11,682 bases of DNA from Bacteroidota bacterium (GTDB lineage: Bacteria > Bacteroidota > Bacteroidia > Flavobacteriales > Flavobacteriaceae), in assembly GCA_023386255.1 (NCBI GenBank), contig JAEWKB010000014.1:1-11682 (forward strand). Reading direction: 5' to 3'. Under the pieces are notes generated by a model. That model saw only the letters and a list, made by a program, of their open reading frames with translations, ran no database searches and was not told where the DNA came from. The translations under genes were made by a program, and so were the position numbers. Below are positions 6,099 to 11,682 of the stretch, one piece after another. Numbering within the stretch: position 1 is the stretch's first letter; each line of letters opens with the position of its first letter.

Positions 6099-8098
6099 TA
6101 CTTATAACTTCTCTGTACCAGTTTCACATTTTCAAACACAAGGTCCTCTTTGTGCAGCACGGCTTCACTTGGCTTACCCATATATTGCCACGCGGCAACA
6201 TATGCAAAGTTCTCGTCGTCACGCTGTGCCTCGCCTTCTTCGGTCTGGTACTCCTCACGGAAGTGCCCTCCGCACGATTCGTTTCTGTGCAGTGCGTCCT
6301 TAGCAAAAAGCTCACCAAGTTCAAGGAAGTCGGCTACACGCATTGCTTTTTCAAGCTCCTGGTTAAAGCCGTACATTTCGCCCGGTACTTTCACATCGCG
6401 GTAAAACTCTTCTCGAAGTGCTGCAATTTCCTCTATGGCTTCAGTAAGTCCCTGAGCATTACGCGCCATACCTACCTTATCCCACATAATTTTGCCTAAC
6501 CTTTTGTGGAAATGGTCAACCGTATGAGTACCGTTATTGTTCATAAAACGCTCAAGCTGTGCCCTTACGTTATTTTCAGCCTCCACAAATTCAGGAAGGT
6601 CTGTAGATATTTTACCTGTACGGATATCTTTTGCCAGATAATCGCCAATAGTATATGGCAGTACAAAGTAACCATCGGCAAGGCCCTGCATCAGCGCCGA
6701 TGCACCAAGGCGGTTAGCGCCGTGGTCAGAGAAGTTAGCTTCACCAATAGCGTAGCATCCTTCCACAGTTGTCATAAGGTTATAGTCAACCCAAAGGCCA
6801 CCCATGGTATAGTGTACCGCAGGGTATATCATCATTGGGGTTAAGTACGGGTTCTCATCAACGATCTTCTCATACATCTGGAACAGGTTACCGTACTTAT
6901 TTTCGATAACCTCTGTACCCAGTTGCTTAACCAGTGACTCATCGTCAGGGTTAAGGCCTTTTATCTTAGCCTGTTCCTTACCATAACGAATTATTGCAGA
7001 AGCAAAGTCAAGATAAACCGCTTCACCTGTTTTGTTTACTCCAAAACCGGCATCACACCTTTCTTTGGCAGCGCGCGAGGCAACGTCACGCGGTACAAGG
7101 TTACCAAATGAAGGATACCTTCTTTCAAGGTAGTAATCCCTGTCTTCTTCGGCGAGGTCTGTCGGCTTAAGCCTTCCTTCACGGATGGCGGCGGCATCTT
7201 CCAGTTTTTTAGGCACCCATATACGCCCGTCGTTACGAAGCGACTCCGACATCAGCGTTAGCTTACTCTGGTGGTCGCCCGATACAGGGATACAGGTAGG
7301 GTGGATTTGTGTATAGCAAGGGTTAGCGAAGTAAGCCCCTTTTTTATGTGCTTTCCATGCAGCTGTTACGTTACTTCCCATAGCGTTGGTAGAAAGGAAG
7401 AAAACGTTACCATAACCACCGGTACCAAGCACAACAGCGTGTGCCGAATGCCTTTCAATTTCGCCGGTTACAAGGTTACGGGCTATAATTCCGCGTGCTT
7501 TACCGTTTACAATAACCAGGTCAAGCATTTCGTGGCGGTTGTACATTTGTATCTTGCCACGGCCAATCTGGCGGTTCATGGCAGAGTATGCACCTAATAA
7601 AAGCTGCTGCCCTGTTTGCCCTTTTGCGTAGAAGGTACGCGATACAAGGGTACCACCAAATGAACGGTTATCAAGCATACCGCCATATTCTCTTGCCAAA
7701 GGCACACCCTGTGCCACGCACTGGTCTATAATATTGGCAGAAACTTCGGCAAGGCGGTGTACGTTGGCTTCACGGGCTCGGTAGTCGCCCCCTTTTACAG
7801 TATCGTAGAATAAACGGAATGTAAAGTCGCCGTCGCCCTGATAATTCTTGGCAGCGTTTATACCACCCTGTGCAGCAATTGAGTGCGCACGGCGCGGAGA
7901 ATCCTGGAAGCAGAAGGCTTTTACGTTATAGCCAAGTTCAGCCAGCGTTGCGGCAGCCGAACCACCTGCAAGGCCTGTACCTACAATAATAACATCAATG
8001 TTACGCTTGTTGGCAGGGTTAACCAGGTTGATATGATTTTTATAGTCTGTCCATTTCTGGGAAATAGGACCGTTTGGTATTTTAGAATCTAATGCCAT
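6098..8098 (-). CDS. sdhA: Succinate dehydrogenase/fumarate reductase flavoprotein subunit
   Basis: A 666-residue catalytic subunit of complex II that interconverts succinate and fumarate on covalently bound FAD. The N-terminal dinucleotide-binding motif is GTGLAGG at 40-46. H72 in the [11 protein letters not shown] segment is the expected site of the histidyl-FAD bond. The [12 protein letters not shown] segment carries H459 and the active-site-type R463, and [10 protein letters not shown] carries further substrate-site residues. The length is normal for the Bacteroidetes/epsilonproteobacterial branch, longer than E. coli SdhA. ATG 8098 lies 3 nt after the sdhC stop, implying translational coupling. 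The stop codon ends on the first base of the inverted-repeat array, so the insertion has left the coding sequence whole. It acts with SdhB and SdhC in the TCA cycle and respiratory chain. Confidence 0.97.
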   Translation of the reverse strand: MALDSKIPNGPISQKWTDYKNHINLVNPANKRNIDVIIVGTGLAGGSAAATLAELGYNVKAFCFQDSPRRAHSIAAQGGINAAKNYQGDGDFTFRLFYDTVKGGDYRAREANVHRLAEVSANIIDQCVAQGVPLAREYGGMLDNRSFGGTLVSRTFYAKGQTGQQLLLGAYSAMNRQIGRGKIQMYNRHEMLDLVIVNGKARGIIARNLVTGEIERHSAHAVVLGTGGYGNVFFLSTNAMGSNVTAAWKAHKKGAYFANPCYTQIHPTCIPVSGDHQSKLTLMSESLRNDGRIWVPKKLEDAAAIREGRLKPTDLAEEDRDYYLERRYPSFGNLVPRDVASRAAKERCDAGFGVNKTGEAVYLDFASAIIRYGKEQAKIKGLNPDDESLVKQLGTEVIENKYGNLFQMYEKIVDENPYLTPMMIYPAVHYTMGGLWVDYNLMTTVEGCYAIGEANFSDHGANRLGASALMQGLADGYFVLPYTIGDYLAKDIRTGKISTDLPEFVEAENNVRAQLERFMNNNGTHTVDHFHKRLGKIMWDKVGMARNAQGLTEAIEEIAALREEFYRDVKVPGEMYGFNQELEKAMRVADFLELGELFAKDALHRNESCGGHFREEYQTEEGEAQRDDENFAYVAAWQYMGKPSEAVLHKEDLVFENVKLVQRSYK

Positions 8099-8101
8099 AT
8101 A

Positions 8102-8959
8102 TTAAGCTTTTAGAAAGAAATGTATATAAACAGGGATGACAGCAAAAAGCAGCGGAACTACTATTGAGAAGGCTATCCCGAAGTTTTTAATGAACATGTT
8201 GTATTTAGGATGGTTGGCTCCCAAAGACTGGAATGCGCTACCGAAACCGTGGTACAGGTGGAATCCTAGAACGATCATGGCTATAACATACAAAATTGTT
8301 GCAATCAGCCCGTAATCAGGGTGCTTGAAGAAATCAACCGTGATCTTGTAAAGGTCTTTATAACCTTCAGCCATTTTAAGCCCTGTACTTTTATCATAAA
8401 ATTCTGTACGGTTCTTTATCTCAAGCGATGCAGGCATCATCGCGTTACCTTTAACCTGGTCAACAGCAATATAGCTGCCTGCCCTTGTAAGGTACACATC
8501 AATCTTTTGTCCCTGCACATTAACCGTCTGCGTTTGCAGCGGCATGTTCTCATCAAAGTGCATGCGGCTCCAGAAGTTTACCATGTGCGTTACAATAAAT
8601 ACTAAAATTAATGTACCAAGTACCGCCATATTCCTTGAGGCCCAAACAGTGTTGGTCTCAGGCCTGTTGTTGGCATATTTTACCGGCCTGGCCTTCTGGT
8701 TTTGGTAAGCAAGTACAATACCGTCAACAGCGTGGAAAAGGATTGAAAAATAAGTAAGGTAAGACAGTACTTTAACAGCAGGGTTAGATGTCATGAAAAG
8801 CGCGTACTCGTTAAAGCGGAGCGATGGGTTGTCACCACCAAAAAGCAACTGAAGATTACCGATTAAGTGCCCTACTAAAAAGAGGCACAGAAATAAACCT
8901 GTCAGAGCCATCCAGTATTTTTTACCTACCGATGACTTTAATAATGCAGATTTTGCCAT
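8102..8959 (-). CDS. sdhC: Succinate dehydrogenase cytochrome b subunit (b558 type)
   Basis: A 285-residue membrane anchor of complex II carrying haem b and the quinone site. Five membrane segments are visible at about 17-38, 64-85, 111-131, 216-237 and 260-281. Candidate haem-ligand histidines are H31, H76, H125 and H234/H237, as in the single-anchor di-haem family (Wolinella FrdC, Bacillus SdhC). No sdhD is present, consistent with this type. An unusual hydrophilic stretch of about 65 residues (roughly 138-202) lies between the third and fourth segments; I recall family members nearer 220-230 residues. ATG 8959 gives MAKSALLKSSVGKKYWMALTG, the normal start; the open frame to 9001 would lie in the promoter. 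It is the first gene of the operon, with sdhA starting 3 nt after its stop. Confidence 0.93.
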   Translation of the reverse strand: MAKSALLKSSVGKKYWMALTGLFLCLFLVGHLIGNLQLLFGGDNPSLRFNEYALFMTSNPAVKVLSYLTYFSILFHAVDGIVLAYQNQKARPVKYANNRPETNTVWASRNMAVLGTLILVFIVTHMVNFWSRMHFDENMPLQTQTVNVQGQKIDVYLTRAGSYIAVDQVKGNAMMPASLEIKNRTEFYDKSTGLKMAEGYKDLYKITVDFFKHPDYGLIATILYVIAMIVLGFHLYHGFGSAFQSLGANHPKYNMFIKNFGIAFSIVVPLLFAVIPVYIHFFLKA

Positions 8960-8998
8960 AATATCTGATTGGTATAATAAAGTTTTTAAAAAATCAAA

Positions 8999-9029
8999 CA
9001 AAAATAAGGTGAAATGACAACAACTACAA
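8999..9029 (-). promoter_or_regulatory. Putative promoter of the sdhCAB operon
   Basis: On the minus strand the -7 element TATTTTTG (8999-9006) matches the Bacteroidetes TAnnTTTG consensus, and a TTG (9027-9029) lies 20 nt upstream as a -33 element. Transcription would start about 30-35 nt before the sdhC ATG. The gene-free stretch 8960-9185 otherwise holds AT-rich DNA with a short near-palindrome, CTATAAAATTATAG, at 9086-9099; it might be an operator, but nothing supports that beyond its symmetry. Confidence 0.5.
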
Positions 9030-9185
9030 CCTTTGCGGCCTTATTTATAATCAATTTAAAGTGGAGAAAAATTAGCCTGTTTGAACTATAAAATTATAGC
9101 CTCAATAATTTTTATGCAGGAAAATTTAAAAAACTACAACAAAATAAGTTAGCGCTAAAATTATCGTTTGGCTCGAGATAAAATA

Positions 9186-10034
9186 TTAATGCGTTTTAGT
9201 CACATCTTCATCAACAACCAGTATAAAATCAGCTTTATTCAGATGCTCTTTTTCCAACGTATGAATGTCTTTTTGTGAAACTGCCGCTATGGTCAGTATC
9301 TTTACCTGCGGCTTCAGCCTTTTCAGGTACCAGTTAATGCCCTCATAGTTATCGCTGTGGTACGTGCCGTTATAGTGAATAAAGATAGAATTGGGCTTCA
9401 GGTTTTGTACTATAAAATGAGCCATGGTGGCATCCTTTACCGCCTGAGCCTTCGGAAAGTTTTCTGTCGCATGGTCTCCCATCATTTCCATCATTCCTTT
9501 ATACCCGGGCAGGTTCGCATCATACGCTATGGGCAGTGGGGCAATCGATGCTTTTTCTTCTGCAGTCAGGGCATTTAGGGATTCTAACCCCTGCTTATTG
9601 ACCATCCTTGCATACTTACGGGGGATGTTAGTGGCAATAAACGGGTATTTCTTTTCCTTCGCGAAATCAACAAGAGGCTTGTAATCAGTTTTATGGTTGG
9701 GCCACAGGCGTGCGAGCGTATCAAAAGCTTTTTGATTTATCTGCCCGGCCAGGTACTGGTTAAGCTGTTTTTGGTTATCAGCCTCTATCATTTCTGCACC
9801 AAGCACCAGGCTTTTCTTTTCTGCAAGGTCTTTTGTAAGCTCCAGCTGCAGCCAGTGTACAACTGAATTGTCGTGATGCTCACCAAACAACACCACTTCA
9901 GCATCTGCGGAAGCGTTTAGTAGCTTTTTGTAAGTTGTTTTCTTGCCGTCTTTGGTATAAAGCTGGTAGGGTTGTTTATCCTGGGCGGCGGCTGTAAGGG
10001 AAATGGCAAATATGAAGAACAACAATCTTTTCAT
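9186..10034 (-). CDS. ChaN-family (Tiki/TraB-like superfamily) secreted protein
   Basis: A 282-residue protein of the ChaN haem-binding/iron-regulated family. The N-terminus is a typical Sec signal peptide (MKR, a hydrophobic core, then AAAQ near 16-18 as the probable signal peptidase I site). There is no lipobox cysteine, unlike the lipoprotein ChaN of Campylobacter. Family motifs include VVLFGEHHDN at 47-56, LGAEMIEAD at 78-86, and FIHYNGTYHSDNYEG at 218-232, which supplies the conserved His residues. Characterised members bind haem or act as metalloproteases in the wider fold; the true role here is unknown. ATG 10034 starts the signal peptide, and the frame open to 10052 overlaps the -7 box. 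It is a single gene, divergent from the aminopeptidase P gene. No clear terminator was found between its stop and the sdh promoter. Confidence 0.87.
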   Translation of the reverse strand: MKRLLFFIFAISLTAAAQDKQPYQLYTKDGKKTTYKKLLNASADAEVVLFGEHHDNSVVHWLQLELTKDLAEKKSLVLGAEMIEADNQKQLNQYLAGQINQKAFDTLARLWPNHKTDYKPLVDFAKEKKYPFIATNIPRKYARMVNKQGLESLNALTAEEKASIAPLPIAYDANLPGYKGMMEMMGDHATENFPKAQAVKDATMAHFIVQNLKPNSIFIHYNGTYHSDNYEGINWYLKRLKPQVKILTIAAVSQKDIHTLEKEHLNKADFILVVDEDVTKTH

Positions 10035-10051
10035 GATGATATATTTGAACA

Positions 10052-10083
10052 CAAATATACACCCGAAGCCGTAACATGAACAA
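10052..10083 (-). promoter_or_regulatory. Putative promoter of the ChaN-family gene
   Basis: On the minus strand TATATTTG (10052-10059) fits TAnnTTTG, with a TTG (10081-10083) 21 nt upstream, slightly further than the usual 19-20. The expected transcript start is about 10 nt before the ATG at 10034, leaving a very short leader. Confidence 0.45.
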
Positions 10084-10122
10084 TAATTACCTCATGATAA
10101 TAATGGTTTGGGCACAAAACTT

Positions 10123-10130
10123 TATTTTTG
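10123..10130 (+). promoter_or_regulatory. Putative -7 box for the aminopeptidase P gene
   Basis: TATTTTTG matches TAnnTTTG and lies 21 nt before the ATG at 10152, giving a leader of about 15 nt. The nearest TTTG (10107-10110) is only 12 nt upstream, too close for a standard -33 element. Confidence 0.45.
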
Positions 10131-10151
10131 ACATTCATTAAATCAAAAATC

Positions 10152-11443
10152 ATGAAATACGAACAAATAGACAGCAACCTCTTTATAAAGAACCGCAAGA
10201 AATTTACGGCACACATGAAGCCAAAGAGCGTAGCGGTTTTTAACTCTAACGATATTTACCCGATAAGCGCCGACAGCACCATGCCTTTCCAGCAGCACCG
10301 CGACATTTTTTACCTGAGCGGGGTTGACCAGGAAGAAAGCATCCTGCTCCTTTGCCCTGACGCACCGTATGAACACCAACGCGAAATGCTTTTCCTTCGT
10401 GAAACCAATGAGCACATTGCAGTGTGGGAAGGTGAAAAGCTTACAAAGGAAAGGGCATTTGAGGTTTCGGGCATAAAAACCGTACACTGGCTGAAGGATT
10501 TCCACAAGGTGCTGTTCGAGATCATGACCTATACCGAAACCATATACATCAACACCAACGAGCACTACCGCTCGGCAGTAGAAACCGAAACGCGCGAAGA
10601 CCGCTTTGTAAAATGGTGGAAAGAAAAATACCCTGCCCACCAGGTAGCCAAAAGCAACCCGATACTGCAGCGCCTGCGCTCGGTAAAGGAAGCCGAAGAA
10701 ATAGTCCTGTTACAAAAGGCATGCGACATTACCGAAAAGGGTTTCCGCCGCCTTCTGAAATTTGTGAAGCCGGGTGTAATGGAATATGAGGTAGAGGCCG
10801 AACTGCTGCATGAATTTGTGCGCAACCGCTCTAAAGGGTTTGCTTATGGCCCTATTGTGGCTTCGGGAAAGAATGCGAACGTATTGCACTACGTGCAGAA
10901 CAACCAGGAGTGCAAGGCGGGCGACCTGCTGCTGCTTGATGTGGCTGCCGAATATGCCAATTATTCCAGCGATCTTACCCGTACTATCCCCGTAAGCGGC
11001 CGCTATACCGAAAGGCAGAAAGCTGTTTACAATGCAGTGCTAAGAGTGAAGAACGAGGCTACAAAAATGCTTGTACCTGGTACGCTGTGGAAGGAATACC
11101 ATGTGGAGGTGGGTAAAATTATGACGTCAGAGCTTATAGGTTTGGCCTTATAGACCATGCCGATGTGCAGAACCAAAACCCAGACTGGCCGGCATACAAA
11201 AAGTACTTTATGCATGGTACATCCCATCATCTGGGGCTTGACACTCATGATTACGGACTGCTGCACGAGCCTATGCAGGCCAACATGGTATTTACGGTAG
11301 AACCGGGCATTTACATTCCCGAAGAAGGCTTCGGCATTCGTATTGAAGATGATGTGGTAGTACAGGAAAGCGGTGTGCCGTTCAACCTTATGGCTAATAT
11401 ACCTATTGAAGCTGACGAGATTGAGGAAATAATGAACAGCTAG
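10152..11443 (+). pseudogene. pepP: Xaa-Pro aminopeptidase (aminopeptidase P, M24B), broken by a one-base frameshift
   Basis: The enzyme is a cytoplasmic dinuclear metallopeptidase that removes an N-terminal residue preceding proline. The first frame runs from ATG 10152 to TAG 11151-11153 (333 residues) and holds the N-terminal creatinase-like domain plus metal ligands D263 and D274. The rest continues in another frame to 11443 and holds H359 (GTSHHLGLD), E384 (VEPGIYI) and E399 (RIEDDV), numbered as if repaired. At 11141-11150 the sequence reads TTTGGCCTTA. One extra G there would give GLGLIDHADVQNQNPDW without a stop, and the total would be 430 residues, normal for the family. All five ligands are therefore present but split, so neither half could form the metal site alone. 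The rest shows no decay, which suggests a recent mutation or a sequencing error. ATG 10152 is preferred over the upstream open frame because of the -7 box position. Confidence 0.85.
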
Positions 11444-11447
11444 ATTT

Positions 11448-11475
11448 GTTTCAAGTTTCAGGTTTCAAGTTTCAA
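11448..11475. repeat. Heptamer tandem array, four units of GTTTCAA
   Basis: Four consecutive 7-nt units, GTTTCAA three times and GTTTCAG once (second position), followed by a partial GTTGC. The array begins 5 nt after the aminopeptidase stop codon. Its period equals that of the arrays around the four-helix-bundle gene, but the unit sequence differs. There is no coding gene for such a protein beside it in this window. Confidence 0.9.
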
Positions 11476-11555
11476 GTTGCTTACTCTGCCCCCTGACACA
11501 TTTGAGTGGGTTCCCCTCTTGAGAGGTGTTAGGGGTGTGTAAATCTTATTAAAAT

Positions 11556-11583
11556 AAAACGGCTCCTAATTGTGAGCCGTTTT
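11556..11583. terminator. Bidirectional Rho-independent terminator after pepP
   Basis: A 10-bp perfect stem, AAAACGGCTC (11556-11565) and GAGCCGTTTT (11574-11583), has an 8-nt loop. T-rich sequence follows on the plus strand, and AT-rich sequence on the other side makes it usable from either direction. It would end transcripts of the aminopeptidase gene about 110 nt after its stop and could serve a minus-strand gene beyond the window. Confidence 0.8.
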
Positions 11584-11635
11584 TATTTTGAAATAATTGA
11601 TGAGATAGTTTATTTTTGTTGAAGATGCCCTGGCT

Positions 11636-11680
11636 TTAGAGATTGCCACGCTACGTTGCACTTCGCTCGTAATGACAGGG
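11636..11680. repeat. Partial REP-like intergenic repeat at the window edge
   Basis: The stretch beginning TTAGAGATTGCCACGCTACG and ending CGCTCGTAATGACAGGG resembles the right half of the repeat at 58-93 (AGATT, a CGC/CTACG core, then AATGACA). A matching left arm with GTCATT was not found upstream, so this appears to be a half copy or a diverged variant cut by the window end. Confidence 0.55.
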
Positions 11681-11682
11681 AA

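Noticed and set aside
6086..6499. Open frame of 137 codons on the plus strand covering the 3' end of sdhA
   Set aside because: It is antisense to conserved sdhA sequence, and its Cys/Phe/His-rich product looks like a translated complement, not a protein.
10143..10640. Open frame of 165 codons on the minus strand inside the aminopeptidase gene
   Set aside because: It is a shadow of a clearly conserved M24B coding region with no recognisable motif of its own.
11139..11153. Programmed -1 frameshift in pepP
   Set aside because: The bases around TTTGGCC do not form the X XXY YYZ pattern in the zero frame, and I saw no stimulatory hairpin just downstream. Such recoding is also not known to me for this family.
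11165..11443. Separate small gene starting at GTG 11165
   Set aside because: Its sequence is the C-terminal part of the aminopeptidase P catalytic domain, and the homology extends upstream of the GTG in the same frame to the frameshift, so it is part of the broken gene.
11448..11475. CRISPR array
   Set aside because: The units are 7 nt and directly adjacent with no spacers, and no cas gene is present.

Overview
The window looks like a chromosomal segment from a Flavobacteriaceae member (Bacteroidetes). The evidence is the dimeric glycyl-tRNA synthetase followed by a divergent comF, a three-gene sdhC-sdhA-sdhB operon of the Bacteroidetes type, promoter -7 boxes of the form TAnnTTTG, weak or absent Shine-Dalgarno sequences, and intergenic repeats typical of this phylum. 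No tRNA, rRNA, CRISPR or transposase gene was seen.

Layout. Positions 1-130 hold a REP-like hairpin and the terminator of glyS. glyS (minus strand, 131-1675) is divergent from comF (1766-2446). comF is followed on the same strand by a predicted outer-surface lipoprotein with an Ig-like domain (2519-4126). Its 3' end overlaps, tail to tail, a nitrilase-family omega-amidase gene (minus, 4110-4877). Upstream of that lies the succinate dehydrogenase operon (minus, 8959-4922) in the order sdhC, sdhA, sdhB, with a strong terminator after sdhB. A ChaN-family secreted protein (minus, 9186-10034) is divergent from an Xaa-Pro aminopeptidase gene (10152-11443) whose frame is broken by an apparent loss of one base. 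The last 240 bases hold a heptamer repeat array, a terminator and a partial REP-like repeat.

The most interesting structure is a compact 420-bp unit between sdhA and sdhB (5679-6098). It encodes a 120-residue four-helix-bundle protein of the 23S rRNA intervening-sequence (S23/IVP) family. It is bounded by 23-nt inverted repeats that match at 21 positions and are themselves built of degenerate 7-nt tandem units. One arm begins on the last base of the sdhA stop codon, and the other abuts the stop codon of the inserted gene. Taking the unit out would leave sdhA and sdhB about 12 nt apart. The architecture resembles the intervening sequences of 23S rRNA, but here it sits inside a protein-coding operon. 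A second 7-nt tandem array of different sequence follows the aminopeptidase gene with no such protein beside it.

Functionally the window is mostly housekeeping: translation (glyS), respiration and the TCA cycle (sdhCAB), amide and peptide turnover (omega-amidase, aminopeptidase P), and cell-envelope proteins (lipoprotein, ChaN-like). The accessory signal lies in the intergenic repeats and the inserted four-helix-bundle unit.
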